Positions 1 through 5,795 of a stretch of 9,533 bases of DNA are shown here, piece after piece (position 1 is the stretch's first letter; each line of letters opens with the position of its first letter). Under the pieces are notes generated by a model. The model did not search any database and had not been told where the DNA came from. It saw nothing but the letters and a program-made list of their open reading frames with translations. Origin of the DNA: Pseudomonadota bacterium (GTDB lineage Bacteria > Pseudomonadota > Gammaproteobacteria > Burkholderiales > Sulfuriferulaceae); contig JAJYPZ010000024.1 in NCBI GenBank assembly GCA_021794855.1, positions 1 to 9,533 of the forward strand. The letters are read 5' to 3'. Made by a program: the position numbers and the translations under genes.

Positions 1-109
1 TTTCCATACAGAAAAAATCCCGTCTAGAAGCATCGAGCGAAAGGCCATCGACGCAACAGGTTTTTTCAGGGAAAAACGGGGCCAAAACCGCCCTGTTATG
101 GCCTGCCTA
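1..109. other. Left-edge stretch with no assignable gene
   Basis: Two plus-strand frames are open from the left edge. One runs straight through dif and stops at 137-139. The other stops at 108-110, at the first base of dif. A minus-strand frame is also open, with an ATG at 47-45 reading off the left edge. None has a Shine-Dalgarno sequence or a recognisable motif, and simultaneous openness in several frames argues against a confident call. A short inverted repeat (AACAGG at 55-60, CCTGTT at 92-97) and a nested CAGGG/CCCTG pair (67-71, 91-95) could form a hairpin, but no T-run follows. The stretch may carry the 3' end of a gene whose body lies outside the window. Confidence 0.3.
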
Positions 110-137
110 ACTTCGCATAATGTATATTATGTTAAAT
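110..137 (+). other. dif site: XerC/XerD chromosome dimer resolution site
   Basis: The 28 bases read as an 11-base XerC arm (ACTTCGCATAA, 110-120), a 6-base central region (TGTATA, 121-126) and an 11-base XerD arm (TTATGTTAAAT, 127-137). The central region and XerD arm are identical to E. coli dif, and the XerC arm differs only in its outer four positions (ACTT in place of GGTG). From memory, Neisseria dif differs from it at a single outer base. At dif the tyrosine recombinases XerC and XerD, activated by FtsK at the septum, resolve chromosome dimers before division. A site this close to consensus places the window at the replication terminus. Integrative elements also use dif, but no second copy is visible here. 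Confidence 0.95.
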
Positions 138-184
138 AACAAACAAGACATCAAAACGATTTCCTCGTTTTGCCAATCCATCAG

Positions 185-222
185 AATAAAATAAAAAAGC
201 ACCTCAATTTATTGGGGTGCTT
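185..222 (-). terminator. Rho-independent terminator of the small minus-strand gene
   Basis: Read on the minus strand, an 11-bp stem with a 4-base loop (arms 222-212 and 207-197, one G-U pair) is followed by T-rich sequence (TTTT, A, TTTT, A, TT) at 196-185. It lies about 60 bases past the stop codon of the gene at 282-503, which supports that gene being real and monocistronic. The plus strand has no T-run after the stem, so the signal works in one direction only. It also separates this transcript from dif. Confidence 0.85.
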
Positions 223-281
223 ACATGAATCTGAATTCGCCTTTGCTTATAAACGCAATTAGTAAGTGTAGTTAGTAATTT

Positions 282-503
282 TTAACGCCGCCATTGGGCC
301 ACCAATTTACGACATTCTCTTCCCCATTCACAAAGTTCGGTACATGTATAACGTTTATCTGTGGCAAAACATGGTTCATTACCATGCTGCAATTGCATTA
401 ACCTGATTAATTGCCCTTTGGAATGATAATCACCAGCCCCCTTAATAATTTCATGTTGGTTTGCATTTTGATTTTGTGGTTGTGGGATTCCATTCATATT
501 CAT
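282..503 (-). CDS. Small four-cysteine protein of unknown function
   Basis: This 73-residue protein matches no family I can name. The first 20 residues are rich in Asn and Gln and probably disordered. The C-terminal half is basic and holds four cysteines, C45, C54, C58 and C64 (C-x8-C-x3-C-x5-C), with aromatic and arginine residues around them (W60, W71, closing RR). That arrangement would suit a small metal-binding or zinc-finger-like fold, but this is inference. No signal peptide or membrane segment is seen, so it should be cytoplasmic. The start at 503 is preceded by AGAAGGAG (518-511 read on the minus strand) with seven bases of spacing, an excellent ribosome binding site. A terminator follows about 60 bases after the stop. 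It is the only convincing minus-strand gene in the window and the nearest one to dif. Confidence 0.8.
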   Translation of the reverse strand: MNMNGIPQPQNQNANQHEIIKGAGDYHSKGQLIRLMQLQHGNEPCFATDKRYTCTELCEWGRECRKLVAQWRR

Positions 504-563
504 TATCCATCTCCTTCTAAAAATTATTTAGATAATCAAAGGTCGTGTGAGACAACGACTTTA

Positions 564-592
564 AATTGATCATCGCACAACAAGTATGTCAA
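564..592 (-). promoter_or_regulatory. Possible sigma-70 promoter and operator for the small minus-strand gene
   Basis: On the minus strand a perfect -35 hexamer TTGACA (592-587) is followed after 17 bases by a weak -10 (TCAATT, 569-564; three of six consensus matches). A 7-bp inverted repeat, AAATTGA (563-569) and TCAATTT (589-595), brackets the same interval and could be a repressor site. A second option, TTGTCT (555-550) with TCTAAA (532-527), has a better -10 but would leave a leader of under 20 bases. The choice is uncertain. Confidence 0.3.
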
Positions 593-630
593 TTTGATGA
601 ATATATAATTTTTTCAAAATCCATAACATT

Positions 631-677
631 ACTGTTTTAAGGCATAACTGTTTTAAGGCATATAAATCGATTTAAGG
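631..677. repeat. Perfect 16-bp tandem duplication next to a 12-bp palindrome
   Basis: ACTGTTTTAAGGCATA occurs twice without a gap (631-646, 647-662). It is followed at once by the perfect palindrome TAAATCGATTTA (663-674), whose right end begins a third TTTAAGG. The heptamer TTTAAGG therefore starts at 636, 652 and 671, roughly 1.5 to 2 helical turns apart. This geometry fits binding sites for a repeat-recognising regulator between two divergent genes. Replication slippage leaving a chance duplication is an equally simple origin. Confidence 0.8.
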
Positions 678-843
678 TAGATATACTGAATGAGTGAATT
701 ACTCTTAATGAATCATAGATAAATATCCGGTTTATTCAATAAAAAAATGAGCATTTTAAAAAATCACAGCAGGAACTATTCTGAATATGAACTATTTCAC
801 ATTATGATTTTCTCTCATCAGCATGTTTTAATTGATTAAAAAT

Positions 844-1563
844 ATGAACAAAACACCTGTTTCAGCCGCCGGAAATGGACAATACTTGGATATATCCACT
901 TTGCTGAAGAAATCGGGCGGTAGCTACGCCAGGGCACTCGGCATCAAATTGACCAAGACGCCTCAGTTAGAAGTCTACAAGTGGTTTATTGCAGCTATTT
1001 TATATGGCCCTCGAATAACCGAGGATATCGCAACCCATACATGGCATGAATTCGAACGCAATAATATGCTGACGCCTCAGCGCATGGTTGACGCAGGCTG
1101 GAATAGACTGGTGGAACTACTGGACCATGGCGGATATGCGCGCTACGACTATAAAACAGCCACAAAATTACGGGACATCAATCGCGCGCTGCTTGAAGAA
1201 TATGAGGGAAATCTCAATAACATGCACACTCTGGCACTCGACGCCGCGGATCTCGAACAGCGCGTCATGGCATTAGGCAAGGGTATCGGAAAAGTGACAG
1301 CTGCCATATTTCTGCGGGAATTACGCGGCAAATGGAAGAAAGCCAACCCGGCATTGTCACCTCTTGCCATCACAGCCGCACGCAAACTAGGGTATCTGCC
1401 AGGCCATATCACAACAAACCGCCAAGCCTTGGATCATTTGCAGCATTTATGGCGAGAACATGGCAAGGCAGCAGCGAGCTTTCCTGAATTAGAGGCCGCT
1501 CTGGTACGTGAAGGTTTGCGGCTGCGTCGTCATGCGAACCGGCATATCTCTCACAAGAATTGA
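844..1563 (+). CDS. Helix-hairpin-helix protein related to HhH-GPD DNA glycosylases, probably atypical
   Basis: The product is 239 residues, alpha-helical, soluble and free of cysteine. Residues 144-153 read LGKGIGKVTA, a helix-hairpin-helix of the kind that lets endonuclease III-type glycosylases grip the DNA backbone. An all-helical region precedes it (about 40-140) and a basic tail rich in Arg and His follows. Against endonuclease III, the lysine used for lyase activity falls at V151, and the region of the catalytic aspartate, 18 residues on, holds N168 and P169. The C-terminal 4Fe-4S cluster is absent. The fold is therefore inferred from the hairpin alone; glycosylase activity is doubtful, and a purely DNA-binding role is possible. 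I start it at ATG 844, because the longer frame opens with TTG at 832 and neither has a clear Shine-Dalgarno. It stands alone, 141 bases before the kinase gene. Confidence 0.7.
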   Translation: MNKTPVSAAGNGQYLDISTLLKKSGGSYARALGIKLTKTPQLEVYKWFIAAILYGPRITEDIATHTWHEFERNNMLTPQRMVDAGWNRLVELLDHGGYARYDYKTATKLRDINRALLEEYEGNLNNMHTLALDAADLEQRVMALGKGIGKVTAAIFLRELRGKWKKANPALSPLAITAARKLGYLPGHITTNRQALDHLQHLWREHGKAAASFPELEAALVREGLRLRRHANRHISHKN

Positions 1564-1572
1564 ATGATTCAT

Positions 1573-1588
1573 CAGCAAGTTGTTGCTG
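1573..1588. repeat. Short hairpin after the HhH gene
   Basis: CAGCAA (1573-1578) and TTGCTG (1583-1588) form a 6-bp stem around GTTG, starting ten bases after the stop codon. No T-run follows, so it is not a standard intrinsic terminator. It may only protect or slow the 3' end of the transcript. Confidence 0.4.
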
Positions 1589-1607
1589 CCAATTTATCAG
1601 CGATAAT
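1580..1607 (+). promoter_or_regulatory. Candidate sigma-70 promoter for the two-component operon
   Basis: GATAAT (1602-1607) matches five of six -10 positions. The paired TTGTTG (1580-1585), 16 bases upstream, matches three of six -35 positions. It is the best pair I can find before the kinase gene and would give a leader of about 90 bases. It overlaps the hairpin at 1573-1588. The support is weak. Confidence 0.25.
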
Positions 1608-1638
1608 GTAGTATCAGGTAATGATTTTAAGTTCCGGC

Positions 1639-1647
1639 TTATCCACA
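1639..1647 (+). promoter_or_regulatory. Single consensus DnaA box
   Basis: TTATCCACA is the exact high-affinity DnaA box sequence. It sits between the candidate promoter and the start of the kinase gene. I see no second exact match in the window, so this is not an origin. One match in 9.5 kb read on both strands is not far from chance, so a regulatory role is only a possibility. Confidence 0.3.
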
Positions 1648-1704
1648 AATTAAACATTCTCTTCAAATAAAGCATCATAAATTCAGAATTCGCATATTTT
1701 TCAT

Positions 1705-3156
1705 ATGAAAAACATTAATGATCACGTAATTGATGGCGCATGGCTGTTAAGCGTATTGGACGGATCTTTCAGTGAAATTTATTTTGTTGATTGCAAAACC
1801 AAACGCTTTATTCATGCAAATGAATCCGCTCAACAAAATCTGCAGTATACGATGGCCCAATTAGAGACTATGTCACCATTGGATCTCGCCCCGGACTTAA
1901 CCGAAGCATCATTAAAGAAAATCCTCAATCCTCTGCGCGAAAGTATAACGGATCGCGTTACGTTTGAAACTGTGCATCACCGCAAGGACGGCACCACCTA
2001 CCCGATCGAATTCAGGATATTCCGCTCTCCTCCGCATACCACACCTGTATTTATTGCAATTGGCAATGACATTAGCCAGCACCATGCAGCTGCAGTTGCG
2101 CTGCAACTTAGCGAATTGCGTTATCAAGCCATAGTTTCCAATATACCCGGTCTCGTTTTCCAATTTCTGCGGCATGCTGATGGTCATATCGAATTTACTT
2201 ATGTCAGTGATCGCTGCGAAGATTTGCTCGATATTTCGGCATCGCAGCTTAAAACCAACCCCGAGTCATTCCTGAATTTGATTATGAGCGACGACAGGGC
2301 GAGTTATCTGGAATCAATGCTGCTCTCCGCACAACAGCTTATGACCTGGAACTGGAAAGGCAGAATCTGGATTGAAGCCTGGCAAGACATTAAATGGATT
2401 GATATTCGAGCTACACCGAGCGCCATGCCTGATGGCACGGTGGTGTGGGATGGCGTGATTACTAATATCACGCAAACCAAACTTGAAGAAATCGAAGCCA
2501 AGCGCTCAAGCGAACGTCTGGCAGAATTATCTGCTCATATTCAGCAGGTCAAGGAGCAGGAGCGGATGCGTATCGCCCGGGAAGTTCACGATGATCTCGG
2601 CGGAAATCTTACAGCCATAAAAATGGCGCTGACGCTCGTCAAACGTCGTATATCCAACAAAGATACGGCGCTAATCGAAAAAGTAAATTATATAGACACC
2701 CTTGCTGACCGCACCATCGAATCAGTACATCGCATTGCCGGCGATTTGCGCCCCAGCATACTGGATTTCGGCATCGTCGCAGCCATTGAGTGGCAATCTC
2801 ATGAATTTGAACGCCAAATGGGTATCCCCTGCCGGTTTTCCAGTACTGATGAAGATATAGAACTTAATGCAGACCAGGCCACTGCCCTCTTCCGCGTTTT
2901 TCAGGAAGCATTAACCAATATCAGCAAACATGCTCATGCAACTCGAGTGGATGTAAATCTGAAGCGAACCAAAAATGGCATTACTTTAGATATTGCAGAC
3001 AATGGCCGAGGTATGGAACAATCTGATAGACTCAAACCTCATTCATTCGGCATACGCGGCATGATGGAACGAGTAGGTTCATTAGGTGGTAAATTATCGA
3101 TTACTGCCAGCCCGAGCGCTGGGAGCTTAATCACAATTCAAATTCCGTTAAATTAA
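1705..3156 (+). CDS. Soluble PAS-PAS sensor histidine kinase, NarL-partner class (HisKA_3)
   Basis: This 483-residue kinase has no signal peptide or membrane segment, so it senses a cytoplasmic cue. The order is PAS domain 1 with its PAC tail (about 20-130), PAS domain 2 (about 138-260), a short charged coiled coil, a HisKA_3 dimerisation domain, and a HATPase_c domain (about 385-482). The phosphorylated histidine is H295 in REVHDDLGG. The ATP site shows the N-box around N405 (QEALTN), the G1 box DNGRG (432-436) and a G2 box at FGIRGMMERVG. It should autophosphorylate and pass phosphate to the regulator encoded seven bases downstream. The residue after HDxxx, Gln in NarX-type kinases and needed there for phosphatase activity, is Gly here. 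No Shine-Dalgarno is evident before ATG 1705. The ligand cannot be read from the PAS sequences, and nothing marks them as haem- or flavin-binding. Confidence 0.93.
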   Translation: MKNINDHVIDGAWLLSVLDGSFSEIYFVDCKTKRFIHANESAQQNLQYTMAQLETMSPLDLAPDLTEASLKKILNPLRESITDRVTFETVHHRKDGTTYPIEFRIFRSPPHTTPVFIAIGNDISQHHAAAVALQLSELRYQAIVSNIPGLVFQFLRHADGHIEFTYVSDRCEDLLDISASQLKTNPESFLNLIMSDDRASYLESMLLSAQQLMTWNWKGRIWIEAWQDIKWIDIRATPSAMPDGTVVWDGVITNITQTKLEEIEAKRSSERLAELSAHIQQVKEQERMRIAREVHDDLGGNLTAIKMALTLVKRRISNKDTALIEKVNYIDTLADRTIESVHRIAGDLRPSILDFGIVAAIEWQSHEFERQMGIPCRFSSTDEDIELNADQATALFRVFQEALTNISKHAHATRVDVNLKRTKNGITLDIADNGRGMEQSDRLKPHSFGIRGMMERVGSLGGKLSITASPSAGSLITIQIPLN

Positions 3157-3163
3157 AGCAATC

Positions 3164-3811
3164 ATGACCTCACAAAAAGTAATACGTGTATTTATTGTCG
3201 ACGATCACGCCATTGTGCGCGAAGGGCTCAAGCAAATTCTGGCGGACACACCGGATCTCGTTGTTGCCGGCGATGCAGAAACCGGACATGAAGCAATAAA
3301 ACTGGCGCGGCAAGGTAAATACGATATTTTATTATTGGATATTTCCATGCCGGACCGTAGCGGCATTGAGGTCTTAAAGCAAATTAAAAAAGAAGCGCCG
3401 GATATTGCAGTACTGATGTTATCCATGCATCGTGAGGATCAGTATGCCATCCGTTCCCTTAAAGCAGGTGCGGCTGGTTATTTGAACAAGCAGAGCGCCC
3501 CGGCTGAACTGGTCGTGGCGATCCGCGAGGTGATCGCAGGACGCAAATACATAAGCAACGCATTAGCGCAGGAACTGGCTAACCAGGTAGGCGGCAACCA
3601 CCAGACTGCACTGCATGAAACCTTGTCCGATCGCGAATATCAGACCATGACCATGATCGCCTCCGGAAAATGCGTCAGCGATATCGCTACCGAATTAAAT
3701 CTTTCGGTTAAAACCGTCAGCATGTACCGGGCCCGGTTACTGCAAAAGATGAAATTGAAGAATAATGCGGAATTAATGCATTACGCAATGAAAAACAAGC
3801 TTGTGGAATAA
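3164..3811 (+). CDS. NarL/LuxR-family response regulator
   Basis: At 215 residues this is a standard two-domain transcription factor. The receiver domain (about 6-122) shows the acidic pair D13 and D14, the phosphorylated D59 (LLLDISMP), the switch residue S87 and the conserved K109. The C-terminal LuxR-type helix-turn-helix (about 148-212) contains LSDRE and the recognition-helix stretch LSVKTVSMYRARL, with Tyr where many relatives have His. It starts seven bases after the kinase stop codon with no strong ribosome site of its own, so the two are surely co-transcribed and probably translationally coupled. It is the cognate partner of that kinase. Target genes are not shown; the flagellar and c-di-GMP genes downstream are candidates by position only. 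Confidence 0.95.
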   Translation: MTSQKVIRVFIVDDHAIVREGLKQILADTPDLVVAGDAETGHEAIKLARQGKYDILLLDISMPDRSGIEVLKQIKKEAPDIAVLMLSMHREDQYAIRSLKAGAAGYLNKQSAPAELVVAIREVIAGRKYISNALAQELANQVGGNHQTALHETLSDREYQTMTMIASGKCVSDIATELNLSVKTVSMYRARLLQKMKLKNNAELMHYAMKNKLVE

Positions 3812-3856
3812 ACATAACAAATTGTTTTTTAATATACTTTTTATATATTTAAGCAT

Positions 3857-3871
3857 GATTATTTCATAATC
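3857..3871. repeat. Inverted repeat between the regulator and cyclase genes
   Basis: GATTAT (3857-3862) and ATAATC (3866-3871) flank TTC. The stem is AT-rich and no T-run follows, so it is a poor terminator. It ends two bases before the -35 of the sigma-28 promoter for the cyclase and could be a protein-binding site there. The rest of 3812-3976 is AT-rich and non-coding apart from that promoter. Confidence 0.35.
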
Positions 3872-3872
3872 G

Positions 3873-3899
3873 GAAAGTAATCCATTTTTGTGCCGCTAA
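3873..3899 (+). promoter_or_regulatory. Sigma-28 (FliA) promoter for the diguanylate cyclase
   Basis: The FliA consensus is TAAA, 15 bases, then GCCGATAA. Here GAAA (3873-3876), exactly 15 bases, then GCCGCTAA (3892-3899) match three of four and seven of eight positions. Transcription would begin near 3906, giving a leader of about 70 bases to the ATG at 3977. That also argues against the upstream TTG start at 3908. Flagellar control of the cyclase is implied. Confidence 0.65.
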
Positions 3900-3976
3900 T
3901 CGGCTGATTGCCTTTTCATGCACGGCGTATCATGATCCTAATTGGAATTGATATCCGTGCACAACAGAGCGCGATC

Positions 3977-5539
3977 ATGAAAAACACACCTGAAAATGAA
4001 ATTCCGCAAAACCCTGCAGAAATCGCTCGAGAGGCTTTTCGCCGTCTTGCCATGCAGCGTATCGCGCCTACTCCAGATGCATACCGCACTGTTTACAATG
4101 AAATTGCAGGCATCTCTGAGTCGGTAAGCGCCGAACATATCCTGACAAGTTTTGCAGCACAGCTCTCGCAGTTAACGGGCGAAGTCTCGATTTTCGGCAA
4201 ACGCTTGCGCCGGGCAGCCGAAGCCCATGATTGGCAGGATTACAATAGCGGCTTGACTGCATTAATTGAAGAACAATTAAAATCGCATGTCAGCGCCACA
4301 CCGGGCAATTCTATTCAAGCTGTCTCTGTAGATGGACAAAACACCCAATTATTGCGTGAACTTTTAACCCGCACTTTAACGTTTGCGGTTGCCTCGTTAT
4401 TATCCAACATTCCAGAACTCGCAGAAGAATCAGCAACGCTGGGTAACGCGATCAGAGATGCTCGCACCGACGAAGAATTAGCCGAGCTAGGCAAACGCTT
4501 AAAACAGCTCTGCTTCCGCATCGAGTTAAAAAGCGGAGATATTGCCGAACAGCAGGATTTGCTTCTGCGTTTATTCAGGTTACTGCTCGATAACATAAGT
4601 TATTTGCTGGACGATGACAGCTGGTTACGCGGGCAAATTGATGTAGTGCAAAATCTGATATCCGGCCCCATCAATCATCGTTCACTCGAAGATGCGACCC
4701 AAGGCCTCAAAGAAATCATCTATAAGCAAGGCACGCTGAAAGACAGCTTGTCAGAAGCCAAGATCACTGTCAAAAACATGATCACGATCTTTATCGACCG
4801 ACTCGGCGCAATTGCGACCAGTACCGGCGATTACCACGGCAAGATAGATTCTTACACGCATAAAATCGCCAAAGCCCAGCATATTAGCGAATTGAATACC
4901 ATCCTCGATGACGTGATGCGCGACACACGCTCCATCCAGGCCGAAGCATTACAATCCAGAGATCAGATGCTGGCTGCGCGCCAGGAAGCACAGGCCGCTG
5001 AAGCACGTATCCATGCGCTGGAAACCGAACTCGCCGAAATCAGCGCACTCGCCAGCCATGACCAGCTCACCAAAAGCCTTAACCGCCGCGGACTGGACGA
5101 AGTGTTCGAACGCGAACAGTCCCGTGCAGACCGCCATGGAACTGCGCTTAGCGTTGCGATGCTGGATATCGATGACTTTAAAAAAATAAATGATATTTAC
5201 GGGCATGAGGCAGGCGATGAGGCATTGATTCATGTGGTGCGCATCATCAAGGAAACCCTCCGCTCCATGGATGTAATCGGCCGGTTTGGTGGTGAAGAGT
5301 TTGTCGTTGTATTGCCTGATACACCTGCCAATGAAGGGGTAGCCGTCATCGCGCGGTTACAGAAGGAATTAACCAAACGCATTTTCATGCATAACAATCA
5401 AAAACTGTTTGTTACATTCAGTGCCGGGCTGGCGGCACGGAATGCCGGTGAGAACCTGCTGGATACCATTAAACGCGCAGATATCGCCATGTACAAAGCC
5501 AAAAAATTAGGCAAGAACCGCGTTATAGCCGCTGATTGA
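3977..5539 (+). CDS. Diguanylate cyclase (GGDEF) with an uncharacterised helical N-terminal domain
   Basis: The enzyme joins two GTP into cyclic di-GMP. The GGDEF domain fills about residues 355-520. It opens with HDQLTKSLNRRG, has metal-binding D397 and neighbouring acids in LDIDDFKKIND, and carries an intact GGEEF active site (438-442). An RxxD inhibitory site (R429, D432) stands exactly five residues upstream, so product inhibition is likely. Residues 1-310 form an all-helical, soluble region starting with a motif around NPAEIAREAFRRLA; its role is unknown. A coiled coil (about 315-357) joins it to the catalytic part. No EAL domain or membrane segment is present. I chose ATG 3977 (520 residues) because the protein's conserved-looking N-terminus begins there; in-frame TTG 3908 and ATG 3932 have no better ribosome site. 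It precedes fliS by 256 bases. Confidence 0.92.
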   Translation: MKNTPENEIPQNPAEIAREAFRRLAMQRIAPTPDAYRTVYNEIAGISESVSAEHILTSFAAQLSQLTGEVSIFGKRLRRAAEAHDWQDYNSGLTALIEEQLKSHVSATPGNSIQAVSVDGQNTQLLRELLTRTLTFAVASLLSNIPELAEESATLGNAIRDARTDEELAELGKRLKQLCFRIELKSGDIAEQQDLLLRLFRLLLDNISYLLDDDSWLRGQIDVVQNLISGPINHRSLEDATQGLKEIIYKQGTLKDSLSEAKITVKNMITIFIDRLGAIATSTGDYHGKIDSYTHKIAKAQHISELNTILDDVMRDTRSIQAEALQSRDQMLAARQEAQAAEARIHALETELAEISALASHDQLTKSLNRRGLDEVFEREQSRADRHGTALSVAMLDIDDFKKINDIYGHEAGDEALIHVVRIIKETLRSMDVIGRFGGEEFVVVLPDTPANEGVAVIARLQKELTKRIFMHNNQKLFVTFSAGLAARNAGENLLDTIKRADIAMYKAKKLGKNRVIAAD

Positions 5540-5573
5540 AGCCATTTATTTTTATAAAAAACAGTGCTCCAAT

Positions 5574-5622
5574 ATTGCATTGTGGCGGCTCCATTTTCAG
5601 TATGCGATAGCATGAATGCAAT
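5574..5622. repeat. 8-bp inverted repeat in the cyclase-fliS gap
   Basis: ATTGCATT (5574-5581) is the reverse complement of AATGCAAT (5615-5622), with 33 bases between. The long loop and lack of a T-run make it unconvincing as a terminator, so transcription from the cyclase gene could read through into fliS. A regulator site is possible. Confidence 0.3.
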
Positions 5623-5692
5623 GCTGCTTACTTGCAGAAACCATCAAATTATCCTATACCTAATTCATTTCGATGAAAGCCGGATACAGGGC

Positions 5693-5719
5693 TAAATTTA
5701 CAGCTTTAGATGCCGATAT
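5693..5719 (+). promoter_or_regulatory. Sigma-28 (FliA) promoter for the fliS operon
   Basis: TAAA (5693-5696), 15 bases, then GCCGATAT (5712-5719) match the FliA consensus at all four -35 positions and seven of eight -10 positions with exact spacing. Transcription would begin near 5726, leaving a leader of about 70 bases. This places fliS and the genes after it in the late (class 3) flagellar set. Confidence 0.88.
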
Positions 5720-5795
5720 AAATATTACAACAAATGCAACCAGCAACAGCCTGCACACTACTGGCGAATTTACTTAATCAGCTAAGGAAATAATC

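Larger units (their letters stand above)
504..843. other. AT-rich intergenic gap, 340 bases, between divergent genes
   Basis: No open frame of credible length exists on either strand. The gap holds the putative promoter of the minus-strand gene, the 16-bp tandem repeat with its adjoining palindrome at 631-677, and a looser direct repeat GAACTATT at 773-780 and 789-796 (16 bases between starts). The promoter of the rightward gene must lie here, but I cannot pick out a convincing -35/-10 pair. Confidence 0.6.

Noticed and set aside
110..137. Resemblance to a loxP-like phage recombination site
   Set aside because: The similarity is limited to a few bases; the match to dif over both arms and the central region is far better.
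832..846. TTG at 832 as start of the HhH protein
   Set aside because: It adds only four residues and has no ribosome site; ATG at 844 is the simpler start.
1088..1276. 62-residue plus-strand frame inside the HhH gene
   Set aside because: It is a different frame of a supported gene, with no ribosome site or recognisable motif.
1580..1606. Possible sigma-28 promoter before the histidine kinase (CGATAA at 1601-1606)
   Set aside because: The first two bases of the -10 fail and the -35 position reads TTGT instead of TAAA.
1595..1622. Possible second dif-like sequence containing ATAATGTA after the HhH gene
   Set aside because: Only about half of each arm matches dif, which AT-rich sequence gives by chance; there is no good evidence for a dif-flanked element.
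3791..3830. AAAAACAA/TTGTTTTT pairing at the end of the response regulator gene as a terminator
   Set aside because: The stem is nearly all A-T, the loop is about 24 bases, and the left arm lies inside the coding region.
3908..3976. Upstream starts of the diguanylate cyclase at TTG 3908 or ATG 3932
   Set aside because: The extra residues look unlike the rest of the protein, no ribosome site is present, and the sigma-28 transcript would begin at about 3906, leaving no leader for 3908.
5545..5561. T-run and A-run after the cyclase gene as a terminator
   Set aside because: The inverted repeat is only A and T with almost no loop, so it would not form a stable terminator hairpin.
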